A DNA stretch of 64,000 nt from Paracoccus pantotrophus. Lineage in GTDB: Bacteria > Pseudomonadota > Alphaproteobacteria > Rhodobacterales > Rhodobacteraceae. Location of the stretch: assembly GCF_008824185.1 (NCBI RefSeq), contig NZ_CP044426.1, forward strand, positions 1,434,501 to 1,498,500, in the 5' to 3' direction. Under the pieces are notes generated by a model, which worked only from the letters and a program-made list of their open reading frames with translations, had not been told where the DNA came from and made no database searches. This document shows positions 44,283 to 54,034 of this stretch, in pieces (position 1 is the stretch's first letter; the number at the start of each line of letters is the position of its first letter). Both the position numbers and the translations under genes were made by a program.

Positions 44283-44836
44283 ACCTGTCTCCCGAACCGG
44301 CCGGAAAGCGGCTTCGCCAGCCCCCGCCACCCCGCCGGCCGATGCTCCACCGCATCTTTCGCGCCGATCCGGCAACCGTGCGCGCCGCGCTGCTGTTTCT
44401 GCGCGAAAGATTCGACGGCAGCGCCGGGGACGAGGTGATCGCCAAGCTGGAGCTGGCGCTGGCCGAGGTGCTGAACAATATCTGCGAACACGGCACCCGA
44501 TACGAGGCGGTGCGGCTGGGCGGCCGGCCGCATGCGCCGCTGATCCATCTTTGCGTCGCGCGCCATGTCGGCGGCATCGCCTGCGCGGTGACGGATGACG
44601 GCCGGCCGCTGCCGGCCTCGTGCCTCGACATGCACGACCTGCCCTGGACCGGCCCGGCACCCCAGGATGCCGAGGCGATCCTGCTGCTGCCCGAGGGCGG
44701 CTTCGGCTGGTTCCTGATCCAGGAACTGACCGCCTCGCTGTGCTATTTCCGCGAGGGGCGGCGGAATTTCCTGGCCTTCGTCGTCCCGGTGGCCGAGCCG
44801 CCGGCGCAAGTCGCTCCTGCCGCCGGGGGGCCTGAA
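44279..44836 (+). CDS. Anti-sigma-factor serine kinase (RsbW-like HATPase), stop codon apparently lost in a G run
   Basis: A GHKL-type ATPase domain: the N-box reads ELALAEVLNNICEHGT, the next motif CAVTDDGRPLP, and a G-box GGFGWFLIQELT. The expected protein ends about residue 185. As given, the frame has no stop and runs on to 45610, antisense to hspQ and through non-coding DNA, adding about 260 meaningless residues. In the run of six G at 44825-44830, one more G would create a TGA at once (44834-44836 in the present numbering), next to the hspQ stop. I therefore end it there. Kinase partner of the STAS protein upstream; start ATGA-coupled. Whether the lost stop is real or a base-calling error is unknown. 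Confidence 0.75.
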
Positions 44837-45169
44837 TCAGTTCAGCCCGAATTGCAGCGGATAGCGGCCGTCCTGAAACTCGCCGAACATCTCCGTCACC
44901 TCGGGATGTTCCAGAGGCTCGCCCGAATGATCCGGGACCAGGTTCTGCTCGGAGACATAGGCAACGTAATAGGTCGCCTCGGTTTCGGCATAGAGGTGAT
45001 AAAAGGGCTGGTTGCGCGACGGCCGCGAATCCTCGGGGATGGATTCGTACCATTCCTCGGTATTGGAAAATTCCGGGTCCACGTCGAACACCACGCCGCG
45101 GAACGGATGTTCGCGATGGCGCACCACCTGGCCCAGATTGTATTTCGCGCTCTTGGACGGAATCCGCAT
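44837..45169 (-). CDS. hspQ: Heat shock protein HspQ (hemimethylated-DNA-binding/YccV family)
   Basis: A 110-residue protein of the HspQ family, which stimulates proteolysis by Lon in enterobacteria and is heat induced. The family signature is seen: AKYNLGQVVRHREHPFRGVV with FDVDPEF, then NQPFYHLYAE and YVAYVSEQNLV. The start at ATG 45169 agrees with the usual length; a much longer frame to 45685 has no similarity. GGAACGG precedes the ATG. It converges on the anti-sigma gene with adjoining stops if the frameshift is repaired. I did not find a clear RpoH-type promoter in the bases upstream. Confidence 0.92.
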   Translation of the reverse strand: MRIPSKSAKYNLGQVVRHREHPFRGVVFDVDPEFSNTEEWYESIPEDSRPSRNQPFYHLYAETEATYYVAYVSEQNLVPDHSGEPLEHPEVTEMFGEFQDGRYPLQFGLN

Positions 45170-45480
45170 CTCACCGTTCCTGTTTGGCGCGGCTCTTACA
45201 ACCACCGCACGGCGCTGTCCACCTGTGGGGCCGCAAACCGCAAGGCGGCCGGAAGCTTGCGCGGAAACCGGGACATGGTCCGCAGCGGCTCCGGGGTCGC
45301 GACGCCCCAGGGCCGGGGCATGCGCGGCAGCGCCCATCCGCGCCCGCAGCCAGCCGGCCCGATCCAGGCATCCGAACGGCCAAGCCGGCAGGCGTTCCGC
45401 AAAAGCGACCCTGATCTTTGGCGCGGACGAACGGGGCGGCCGATCCGGGAGCGCACGCCCCCCGCGCGCCTGGCCGCCTG
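45170..45480. other. Intergenic stretch upstream of hspQ without recognisable gene
   Basis: About 310 bp. Several long open frames exist on both strands, but they are Arg/Pro/Gly-rich with no motif or start site, as expected of GC-rich non-coding DNA. It should hold the hspQ promoter. No tRNA-like structure was seen. Confidence 0.5.
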
Positions 45481-45649
45481 CCGCGGAGGCTGTGTGAAAA
45501 CTCGGTTGGGCGGTAAGCGCCTCGGGACAATATTCTACTACGGTATGGTTGACGTGAAAACGTTCCCCTCGGGGATGCGCCGGGCGCCCCCCGAGGGAAA
45601 GCATTCTTGACACATTCATGGATTCCGAGTTTCCGCACAGCCTCCGCGG
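45481..45649. mobile_element. 169-bp MITE-like element with 25-bp terminal inverted repeats
   Basis: Left arm at 45481-45505 (begins CCGCGGAGGCTGTGTGAA) and right arm at 45625-45649 (its reverse complement begins CCGCGGAGGCTGTGCGGA) match at 23 of 25 positions. The enclosed 119 bp encode no transposase and are less GC-rich at 45530-45560; they hold a second hairpin, CCCTCGGGG with CCCCGAGGG. The arms resemble termini of small bacterial insertion sequences, so this looks like an internally deleted, non-autonomous copy. CCGCGG at the outer ends is palindromic, so a target-site duplication cannot be told from the repeat itself. Confidence 0.6.
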
Positions 45650-45681
45650 ATACCGCGCCGGCCCCGCGGCAGGCGGCAGCT

Positions 45682-46143
45682 TCAATGGGCCGGCAATGCC
45701 TCGCCCGGCTCCAGCGCCACGGTCGAGATCGACATCTTGGCCGAGCCTTCCTTCACCTGGTCGGCATGGGCAAGATAGACCAGCACCTGGTTTTCCTCGT
45801 CATAGATCCGCTTGATCCGCAGCGACTTGAAGATCAGCGAGCGCGAGGCGCTGAACACGTCCTCGCCCTTCGGCCCGCGGCGGATGTCGCCGATCGTGAC
45901 CGGGCCGGTCCGGCTGCATTCGATGGCCGAGTTCGACGGATCCTCGAACCAGTTGCCCTGGCTCAGCCGGTCGATCACCGAGCGGTCGAAATAGGCCAGG
46001 TGGCAGGTCACGCCCTGCACCTGAGGATCGGGGATGGCCTCGATGATGATGTCGTTGCCGACCCAGTCCACGCCGACCTTGCCCACCACCTCGGCCGAAA
46101 CGGGCGCAGCCATCAGCGCCAGGGCGGCAATCCATGTCCTCAT
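45682..46143 (-). CDS. creA: CreA family protein
   Basis: A 153-residue exported protein of the CreA family (function unknown, periplasmic or outer-membrane associated in related bacteria). Signal peptide MRTWIAALALMAAPVSAEV; the mature part has the family pattern VGKVGVDWVGNDIIIEA, HLAYFDRS, GDWF-type NWFEDPSNSAIECSRTGP and FKSLRIKRIYD. ATG 46143 has GGAGG just before, better than an upstream start at 46227. Lies next to the MITE-like element. Confidence 0.85.
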   Translation of the reverse strand: MRTWIAALALMAAPVSAEVVGKVGVDWVGNDIIIEAIPDPQVQGVTCHLAYFDRSVIDRLSQGNWFEDPSNSAIECSRTGPVTIGDIRRGPKGEDVFSASRSLIFKSLRIKRIYDEENQVLVYLAHADQVKEGSAKMSISTVALEPGEALPAH

Positions 46144-46709
46144 CTCGTCCTCCGGGCAGCGCAACCGGACAGAACATGGCAAGCCCGCCGAGCCGCTGCA
46201 AGAGCTTGCGGCTGCATCGCGCGCCAAAGCCCCGCAGGGTGCGGAAAGCCGAGGCTGCGGCGGGCGGCGACCAGGCGTGGAAGCGGCCGAGGCGCCGCTG
46301 GCGGCAAGATCGCCCTGCCGCTTGCCGCCGCGGCCGGACCATGCCGGGGGCAGGCCAACGGCATCCGCCCCCGGAAACGGCGGCGCGAGGGTCGGCCAGG
46401 CCTTGCGCCGCTGCCCCGGACCCGGCGAGGCGGGGCGGGGCGGGGCGAAGAATGCTGCACGTCACCGGTGCCGGCCGGCCGTATGGATCGCTGGAGACCC
46501 GCCACGCCGGGGCCAGGGCTATGCCTTGCGCCGCTGCGCCCGCCCGGCCGGAGAAATGGTTTCCGCGCCGGAGCGATGCATGATCGCCGCCCGGCCCGGC
46601 GGGCCATGCACCCGATCCGGGCCCCCGGATTGCTTGGCGGATTCCGCCAGGACCGCGGCCCGCGATTGGTCCGGCGGCGTCACCGCGATGGCGCCGCCCG
46701 ATCCGGCCT
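46144..46709. other. Long intergenic region, no recognisable gene
   Basis: About 566 bp between creA and the Na/Pi-cotransporter-like gene. Both strands have open frames, but they are Arg/Pro/Gly-rich with no initiating context or family pattern. It includes the creA promoter. I cannot exclude an unrecognised small RNA. Confidence 0.45.
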
Positions 46710-48338
46710 TCAGCCCCGCTTGAGCCGGCTTTCGATCAGCAGGTCGGCCTCGTCCAGGATCGGATGCGCGACCGAGACGATATGCGCGTTCACCCGCTTC
46801 AGGTCGCGCAGGATGTCCAGGTGCAGCGATGAGGTCTGCTGGCTGTCCGCCCGCCCCTCGCGCAGCCGCATCAGGTGGCGCTGCGCGGACATGCGCTCCA
46901 GCCGCCGGATCTCGACCTTCTCCTCCATCAGCTGCCGCGCCAGGTCGCGGTCGCGGGTCATGAAGACGGTCTGGGCCAGCCGCAGGTTCTCTATGGTCAT
47001 CAGGAACAGCCCGTCCAGTTCGCGATAGCCCTCGTCGGAAAAGCGCAGGGCCAGCGCCGCCTTCTTGCGGATCTCGGGGCCGAGCCCCTTGTCGATGATG
47101 TCGCCGACATGTTCCAGGTTGATGACATAATCCAGGATGGTGATGGCCTGGCGCCGTTCATCCTCGCCCGCCTCGCGGCCCAGGCGGGAGAGAAAGCTTT
47201 TCACCTCCTGCTGCATGCGGTCCACCCGCTCCTCCAGCACCGAAACCTCGGCCAGGGGCGCATCGTCGCCACGGGCAAAGGCGGTGCGGGCCTGTTGCAG
47301 CATCCGTTCGACCACGTCGCCGATGGCCAGCGCCGCCCGGCTGGCGCGAGCCAGAGCCACGGCCGGGGTGTCCAGCGCCTGCCCGTCCAGCAGCTGCGCC
47401 TCGATCGGCGGCGGGGTCTCGTCTTCACGCAGGATCAGCCCGGTCAGCCGCGTGACCAGCGCCGAAAAAGGCCAGATCGCCGCGGCGAGCGCCAGGTTGA
47501 AGGCCAGATGCGCCTCGACCGCCAGCCCGGTTTCCGGCAGAGGTACGGCGGTCAGCACCTGCGCCGCTTGGCCCGCCAGGGGCAGCGCGACAAGGCAGCC
47601 GACGGCGCGCACGACCAGGTTGCCCAGGGCGACGCGGCGGGCCGCGATGCCCTGTCCGGCCGTGGCCAGCACCGGCGGGATCGCCCCGCCCAGATTGGCG
47701 CCCAGCACCAGTACCACGGTCAGGGCCGGATCCATGGCCAGCGACAGGACCAGCATCACCACCGCCAGCGAAGACGAGCAGATCACCGCCAGCCCCGCCG
47801 CGATGGCCAGCGCCACCGGCCAGGCATTGCCCAGCATGGCCAGAAAGGCTGCCATGGCCGCGGATTCGCGCAGGGGCTCGGTCGCATGGCCCAGCAGGCC
47901 CAACGACAGCAGCATCAGCGCGATGCCGATCAGCGCCAGCCCGCCGCCCGACCAGCCGCGCCGGGACTGGCCGCGCATGGCATAGCCGGCCAGCAGCAGC
48001 ACCGGCACCAGCGCCTCGATCCCCGAGGCGACGATCCAGGCGGTCAGCGCCGTGCCCAGGTTGGCGCCCAGCAGCACGATCTGGGCCATGCGCGGCCGGA
48101 TCATGCCGCGATCCACGAATGAGGCCGTCATCAGCGCCGTCGCGGTCGAGCTTTGCAAGCCCAGTGTCGCCACCAGCCCGGAGACAAAGGCCCGCAACCC
48201 GGTGCGCGTGCCCCGCCCCAGCGCCATCTTGAGCCGGACGCCAAAGGCGCGCACCATCCCGTCGCGGACCAGGCCAAGCCCGAAAAGCAGCAGCGCCACG
48301 GCGCCGGCCAGCTGGAACATGACGGAAAGGGACTGCAC
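46710..48338 (-). CDS. Na/Pi-cotransporter family protein with C-terminal PhoU domain
   Basis: A 542-residue membrane protein of the type II Na/phosphate cotransporter group. Two repeated hydrophobic halves contain GLQSSTATALMTASFVDRG and NLGTALTAWI, then FLAMLGNAWPVALAIAAGLA and SLAVVMLVLSLAM; the last 200 residues are a PhoU-like helical domain (YVINLEHVGDIIDKGL, LMTIENLRLAQTVF). GTG 48338 is selected because AGGAGGT lies eight bases before it; ATG 48320 and a start at 48374 have none. Expected to move phosphate or a similar anion with sodium. No PhoB-type box was recognised. Confidence 0.85.
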   Translation of the reverse strand: MQSLSVMFQLAGAVALLLFGLGLVRDGMVRAFGVRLKMALGRGTRTGLRAFVSGLVATLGLQSSTATALMTASFVDRGMIRPRMAQIVLLGANLGTALTAWIVASGIEALVPVLLLAGYAMRGQSRRGWSGGGLALIGIALMLLSLGLLGHATEPLRESAAMAAFLAMLGNAWPVALAIAAGLAVICSSSLAVVMLVLSLAMDPALTVVLVLGANLGGAIPPVLATAGQGIAARRVALGNLVVRAVGCLVALPLAGQAAQVLTAVPLPETGLAVEAHLAFNLALAAAIWPFSALVTRLTGLILREDETPPPIEAQLLDGQALDTPAVALARASRAALAIGDVVERMLQQARTAFARGDDAPLAEVSVLEERVDRMQQEVKSFLSRLGREAGEDERRQAITILDYVINLEHVGDIIDKGLGPEIRKKAALALRFSDEGYRELDGLFLMTIENLRLAQTVFMTRDRDLARQLMEEKVEIRRLERMSAQRHLMRLREGRADSQQTSSLHLDILRDLKRVNAHIVSVAHPILDEADLLIESRLKRG

Positions 48339-48485
48339 GGCGCCGCACCTCCTGACGCGCCACGCATGGCGCATAGGCTGATATTTGGCCCCTCCCGCCA
48401 GGCGGTCAATGGATGCCGGGGATTTGAGACATTTCCCGCCGGCGCAATGGCAGGCCTGCCACAGGGCCGGGCTCAGGGGCCAGGC

Positions 48486-49214
48486 TCAGGGGGCGGGAAT
48501 CGGCTCGCGCCCGGAATCGGTCAGCAGATGCAGCCCGGTTTCGTCGAAGACCACCACGCTCAGCGGCCCGCCATAGGCCGCGCCGGTGTCGATGGCCAGG
48601 CGGTTGCCGAAATGCGTCACCCGCTTGACCGGGCTGTGGCCATGTACCACCAGCAGGCCGTGATTGCTGGCATCGTCCAGAAAGCCCTTGCGGATCCAGA
48701 CCAGGTCATGCTCGGTCTGCCGGGCCAGGTCGACGCCGGGGCGGATGCCGGCATGGACGAAAAGCGCCCGCGGGGTCAGGTGCCACAGCGGCAGCGCCGC
48801 CAGCCAGCGCAGATGCGCCTCGGGCACGGCGCGCAGCACATCGGCATGGGTGCGGGCATGGTCGCGGATCTCGACGCCATAGGAGGCCAGCGTCTCGGCT
48901 GCGCCCAGCGAGGGATGCTCCAGCCAGTGCCGCCCCGAGGCCAGGCCGGGGTCGATCCATTCCGGCTGCCAGGCAAAGCGCGGCAGGAAGCGGTCGTGAT
49001 TGCCCTTGAGCACGATCCAGGGCAACCCTTCGGCCTGGCCGCGCATCAGGTAATCGACCACGCCGCGCGAATCCGGGCCGCGGTCCTGTAGGTCGCCGAC
49101 ATGGACCAGCCTGCCGCCGCCGCCATGTGCCGCGTCGTCGCGCGCGATCAGCTCATGCGCGGCGCGCAGCAGTTCCAGGTGGCCGTGAATGTCACCGATG
49201 GCATAGGTCCGCAT
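48486..49214 (-). CDS. Calcineurin-like metallophosphoesterase (serine/threonine protein phosphatase type)
   Basis: A 242-residue phosphoesterase with the five dimetal motifs: GDIHG (residues 7-11), GDLQDRG (in place of GDxxDRG), GNHD, HAG and GHS. This order is close to bacterial PP2A/lambda-phosphatase-like enzymes (PrpA/PrpB). It could dephosphorylate proteins or ApaH-type dinucleotides. It lies between the Na/Pi cotransporter gene and serA, downstream of the serA terminator, so it probably has its own promoter. Confidence 0.88.
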   Translation of the reverse strand: MRTYAIGDIHGHLELLRAAHELIARDDAAHGGGGRLVHVGDLQDRGPDSRGVVDYLMRGQAEGLPWIVLKGNHDRFLPRFAWQPEWIDPGLASGRHWLEHPSLGAAETLASYGVEIRDHARTHADVLRAVPEAHLRWLAALPLWHLTPRALFVHAGIRPGVDLARQTEHDLVWIRKGFLDDASNHGLLVVHGHSPVKRVTHFGNRLAIDTGAAYGGPLSVVVFDETGLHLLTDSGREPIPAP

Positions 49215-49234
49215 GCCGCCCCCGCAAATGGAAA

Positions 49235-49256
49235 CCCCCGGAACCTAATCCGGGGG
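49235..49256 (-). terminator. Terminator after serA
   Basis: CCCCCGGA (49235-49242) and TCCGGGGG (49249-49256) form an eight-base perfect stem. Read on the minus strand it is followed by TTTCC. It ends the serC-serA transcript ahead of the phosphatase gene. Confidence 0.7.
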
Positions 49257-49266
49257 CTTGCCAGGT

Positions 49267-50856
49267 TCAAACCTCGAATTGCAGCGGTCGCACCTGCAGG
49301 AACTTGCCGGTGGCGCGCAGGGCCTCCAGCGCCTCGGGCTTCAGCGGCTCATCGAGATAGAGGATGGCGATGGCATCGTCCCCGGTCTTGGTGCGGCCAA
49401 GGGTGAAGTTCGCGATGTTCACGCCCAGATCGCCCAGCGTCATGCCCAGCGCGCCGATGACGCCCGGCACGTCGCGGTTGCGGGTATAAAGCATGTGCTC
49501 GCCGATCTCGGCATCGACATTGATGCCGCGGATCTGGATGAAGCGCGGCTTGCCGTCGCTGAACACGGTGCCGGCGATGGACCGCTCGCGGGTGTCGGTG
49601 ACCACGGTGGCCTTGATATAGCCGTCGAAGACGCCCGACTTGCCCTGCGTCGTGGTCGCCACCTGCACGCCGCGCTCGGCCGCCATGACCGGGGCCGAGA
49701 CCATGTTCACGTCCGGGTTCGTCGCCTGCATCACCCCGGCGATCACCGCGGCGTTCAGCGCCTTGAGGTTCATCTCGGAGGCGACGCCGTCGTAAAGCAC
49801 GTTGATCGCCTGGATCGGCTCGTCGGTCATCTGGCCGATGAAGGCGCCCAGATGCCCGGCCAGCTTCAGCCAGGGCCCCATCACCGCCGCCTCCTCGGCG
49901 GTGACCGAGGGCATGTTCAGCGCATTCTGCACCGCGCCGGTCAGCAGGTAATCCGACATCTGCTCGGCCACCTGCAGGGCGACATTCTCCTGCGCCTCGG
50001 TGGTCGAGGCGCCCAGATGCGGCGTCACCACCACATTGGGCAGGCCGAACAGCGGGCTCTCGGTCGCGGGCTCGGTGGCGAAGACGTCCAGCGCCGCGCC
50101 GGCGACATGGCCCGATTTCAGCAGCTCGGCCAGCGCCGCCTCGTCGATCAACCCGCCGCGGGCGGCATTGACGATGCGCACACCCTGCTTGGTCTTTTCC
50201 AGGTTCTCGCGCGACAGGATGTTCCTGGTCTTCTCGGTCAGCGGCACATGCAGGGTGATGAAATCGGCCTTTGCCAGCAACTCGTCCAGCTCGACCTTCT
50301 TCACGCCCAGTTCCTTGGCCCGCTCCTCGGACAGGAAGGGGTCATAGGCCAGCACCTTCATCTTCAGCCCCAGCGCCCGGTCGATGACGATCGAGCCGAT
50401 ATTGCCCGCCCCGATGACGCCCAGCACCTTGTTGAAGACCTCGACCCCCATGAAGCGGTTCTTCTCCCACTTGCCCTCATGGGTCGAGACGCTGGCCTCG
50501 GGCAATTGCCGCGCCACGGCGAACATCAGCGCGATGGCATGCTCGGCCGTCGTGACCGAGTTCCCGAAGGGCGTGTTCATCACGATCACGCCCTTCTTCG
50601 AGGCCGCCGGAATATCGACATTGTCGACCCCGATCCCGGCGCGGCCGATCACCTTCAGCTTGGTGGCGCTCTCCAAGAGCTTCGCCGTCACCTTGGTGGC
50701 CGAGCGGATCGCGAGCCCGTCATACTGACCGATGATCTCCGCGAGCTTTTCCTTGTCCTTGCCGACATCCGGCAGGTAATCCACCTCGACGCCGCGGTCG
50801 CGAAAGATCTGGACGGCGGTTTCCGACAGCTTGTCCGAAACAAGAACCTTGGGCAT
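49267..50856 (-). CDS. serA: D-3-phosphoglycerate dehydrogenase
   Basis: SerA commits 3-phosphoglycerate to serine synthesis, forming 3-phosphohydroxypyruvate with NAD+. The 529-residue long form has the substrate-binding domain (GRAGIGVDNVDI), Rossmann motif GVIGAGNIGS, catalytic Arg in NAARGGLIDE, Glu in ATEPATE, His in TPHLGASTTEAQ, an intervening domain (MGPWLKLAGHLG) and a C-terminal ACT domain (RDVPGVIGALGMTLGDLGVN) for feedback. ATG 50856 fits the usual family start PKVLVSDKL. It is downstream of serC on the same strand, separated by 111 bp that contain a hairpin. Confidence 0.96.
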   Translation of the reverse strand: MPKVLVSDKLSETAVQIFRDRGVEVDYLPDVGKDKEKLAEIIGQYDGLAIRSATKVTAKLLESATKLKVIGRAGIGVDNVDIPAASKKGVIVMNTPFGNSVTTAEHAIALMFAVARQLPEASVSTHEGKWEKNRFMGVEVFNKVLGVIGAGNIGSIVIDRALGLKMKVLAYDPFLSEERAKELGVKKVELDELLAKADFITLHVPLTEKTRNILSRENLEKTKQGVRIVNAARGGLIDEAALAELLKSGHVAGAALDVFATEPATESPLFGLPNVVVTPHLGASTTEAQENVALQVAEQMSDYLLTGAVQNALNMPSVTAEEAAVMGPWLKLAGHLGAFIGQMTDEPIQAINVLYDGVASEMNLKALNAAVIAGVMQATNPDVNMVSAPVMAAERGVQVATTTQGKSGVFDGYIKATVVTDTRERSIAGTVFSDGKPRFIQIRGINVDAEIGEHMLYTRNRDVPGVIGALGMTLGDLGVNIANFTLGRTKTGDDAIAILYLDEPLKPEALEALRATGKFLQVRPLQFEV

Positions 50857-50941
50857 TTCTCTATCCTCTGGATATGCAGGGGCCGGTAGCGCACCGCACG
50901 CGCTGCAACTCGGCTTCTTTCTTGTCAAAATATCCCGGGGT

Positions 50942-50958
50942 CCGGGGCAGAGCCCCGG
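50942..50958 (-). repeat. REP-like hairpin between serC and serA
   Basis: CCGGGGC (50942-50948) and GCCCCGG (50952-50958) form a perfect seven-base stem with a three-base loop. On the minus strand the sequence continues ACCCCGGGATATTTTG, a pattern I recognise from intergenic regions of related genomes. It probably acts as a terminator or mRNA-processing hairpin after serC; only one copy is seen in this window. Confidence 0.5.
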
Positions 50959-50967
50959 TCCGGCAGA

Positions 50968-52122
<1,155 letters not shown>

Positions 52123-52257
52123 GATGTTAGCCTTCCAGCTATAAGCGCCGCGTTGGGGCGGCGTGTCCCGCGGATGGGCTTAGCGCCGCCGAAGGATTCC
52201 CGCAAGAAAAAACTGCAAGCCCCGCATGCGACAGTTTTTCGGCATGAAACCGACTGA

Positions 52258-52286
52258 TTGATCCCCCGCACCGCTTTGGCTAGTGC
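52258..52286 (+). promoter_or_regulatory. Possible sigma-70 type promoter for serB
   Basis: TTGATC (52258-52263) and TAGTGC (52281-52286) are separated by 17 bases. The -35 is reasonable and the -10 weak, so this is only a candidate in the 192-bp divergent region between serC and serB; the serB ATG follows 28 bp later. Confidence 0.25.
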
Positions 52287-52314
52287 TGCGGAAACAACCG
52301 CCAAGGGGGCCAGC

Positions 52315-53190
52315 ATGTTCACCGTCACCATCCTTGCCGCGCCCAGCCGCGCGGACCTGCCCGCCGCGCTGGTCGACGAGCTCCGCGGCGCCTGGGATGG
52401 CGGGCATGTCATCTGGCTGGCCCCGGGCATCGCCGCCGAATTTCCCCTCGCCGCCGAGCCGGCGGATTTCTGGCAAATCTGGGAGCGGCTCCAGGCCGAG
52501 GGCTTCGACCTGGCGATCCAGCCCACCCGCGGCCGCCGCAAGGCGGTGCTGCTTGCCGACATGGATTCGACCATGATCCAGCAGGAATGCATCGACGAGC
52601 TGGCGGATGTCGCCGGCGTGGGCGAGCGCGTGGCCGAGATCACCGCCCGCGCCATGAACGGAGAGCTGAACTTCCACGAGGCCCTGCTGGCCCGCGTCGG
52701 CCTGCTGGCCGGCCTGCGCGAATCGGCCATCGCCGAGGTTCTGGACAATCGCATCACGCTGGCCCCCGGCGGCCGGCAGCTGGTGGCGACCATGCATGCG
52801 CAGGGCGCCTATGCCGCGCTGGTCTCGGGCGGGTTCACCGATTTCACCGGCCCGGTCGCCCGCGCCCTCGGCTTCGACGAACATCGCGCCAACACGCTGC
52901 TGGCCGAGGAAGGCGTGCTGACCGGCCATGTCGCCCTGCCGATCCTGGGCCGCGAGGCCAAGGTCGAGGCGCTGCGCGACATCACCGCCGCCCGCGGCCT
53001 GACCCCCGCCGAGGTGCTGGCGGTGGGCGACGGCGCCAATGACCTCGACATGCTCAAGCTGGCCGGCATGGGCGTGGCGCTGCATGCCAAGCCGGTGGTC
53101 GCGGCCCAGGTCGGCTTGCGAATCAACCACGGCGACCTGACCGCGCTGCTTTACCTGCAAGGCTACGCGGCCGAGGAGTTTGCCGGATAG
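52315..53190 (+). CDS. serB: Phosphoserine phosphatase
   Basis: SerB hydrolyses phosphoserine to serine, the final step of the pathway. The 291-residue HAD-family protein carries the nucleophile motif LADMDSTMIQQE, Ser/Thr motif ALVSGGFTDFT, Lys in LGREAKVEAL and the acidic motif VGDGANDLDMLK. AAGGGGG precedes the ATG at 52315. An N-terminal part of some 80 residues without ACT-domain hallmarks matches the shorter alphaproteobacterial form. Divergent from serC. Confidence 0.95.
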   Translation: MFTVTILAAPSRADLPAALVDELRGAWDGGHVIWLAPGIAAEFPLAAEPADFWQIWERLQAEGFDLAIQPTRGRRKAVLLADMDSTMIQQECIDELADVAGVGERVAEITARAMNGELNFHEALLARVGLLAGLRESAIAEVLDNRITLAPGGRQLVATMHAQGAYAALVSGGFTDFTGPVARALGFDEHRANTLLAEEGVLTGHVALPILGREAKVEALRDITAARGLTPAEVLAVGDGANDLDMLKLAGMGVALHAKPVVAAQVGLRINHGDLTALLYLQGYAAEEFAG

Positions 53191-53284
53191 GTCGGCCGAG
53201 ATCGCCGCATCACCCCACGGCAAAGCGCGGGGCGCAACCCGGCGCGAACTTGCGGTCATGACCGTTCGGTGACAGAAGCAGGGG

Positions 53285-53977
53285 ATGAATCCACGCCTCA
53301 AAGCCCTTGCCGTCCACCTGCTGACCGCGACCGGAGCGGTCCTGTCCATGCTTGCCCTGCTGGCCGCCGTCCGGGGCGAGTGGTCGCAGATGTTCTTCTG
53401 GCTGGTCGTCGCGCTGATCGTGGACGGCGTCGACGGCCCCCTGGCGCGGCGCTATCACGTCAAGACCAACTGGCCGACCTATGACGGCGTGTTGATGGAC
53501 CTGATCATCGACTACCTGACCTATGTCTTCATCCCCGCCTATGCGCTGTTCATGTCGGGGCTCTTGCCCGGCTGGACCGGCTGGATCGCGATCATCGCCA
53601 TCACCTATGGCAGCGTGATCTATTTCGCCGACACCCGGATGAAGACCCGCGACAATTCCTTTGCCGGCTTCCCGGCCTGCTGGAACATGGTGGTGCTGGT
53701 GCTGTTCGCCATCAAGCCGGATTTCTGGCTGACGCTGGCCGTGGTGGTGGCGCTGGCCATCGCCATGTTCACCAATCTCAAGTTCATCCACCCGGTCAGG
53801 ACCGAACGCTGGCGGCTGGTCTCGCTGCCCGTGACCGCGGCCTGGGTGGGATTCTCGGTCTGGGCGGTGCTGGTGGATTTCCACCCCGAAAGCTTTGCCC
53901 GCTGGGGGCTGCTGCTCAGTTCGCTCTGGCTGATGTTCGCGGGGCTCGCCCAGCAATTGACCGAGCGGCGGGCTTGA
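53285..53977 (+). CDS. pcs: Phosphatidylcholine synthase
   Basis: Pcs makes phosphatidylcholine directly from CDP-diacylglycerol and choline in the inner membrane. The 230-residue protein has multiple hydrophobic segments and the CDP-alcohol phosphotransferase motif D-G-x2-A-R-x8-G-x3-D-x3-D, visible as DGPLARRYHVKTNWPTYDGV with a following MDLIID. Segments DTRMKTRDNSFAGFPACWN and TNLKFIHPVRTERWR are those of Pcs rather than PssA or PgsA. Start ATG 53285. It needs external choline, and no choline transporter is visible nearby. Confidence 0.9.
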   Translation: MNPRLKALAVHLLTATGAVLSMLALLAAVRGEWSQMFFWLVVALIVDGVDGPLARRYHVKTNWPTYDGVLMDLIIDYLTYVFIPAYALFMSGLLPGWTGWIAIIAITYGSVIYFADTRMKTRDNSFAGFPACWNMVVLVLFAIKPDFWLTLAVVVALAIAMFTNLKFIHPVRTERWRLVSLPVTAAWVGFSVWAVLVDFHPESFARWGLLLSSLWLMFAGLAQQLTERRA

Positions 53978-54034
53978 TCGCCGGGCGTTTTGCCGGGAAG
54001 CTGCGCCCAGGGATCAGCCCAAAGGGGGACAGGG

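Noticed and set aside
45170..45480. Open frames between hspQ and the MITE-like element
   Set aside because: Arg/Pro-rich with no motif, start site or conservation evidence.
44837..45610. C-terminal 260-residue extension of the anti-sigma kinase
   Set aside because: It is antisense to hspQ and then non-coding; a lost stop in a G run explains it.
46144..46709. Open frames in the creA upstream region
   Set aside because: Low-complexity GC-rich translation on both strands; no support for a gene.
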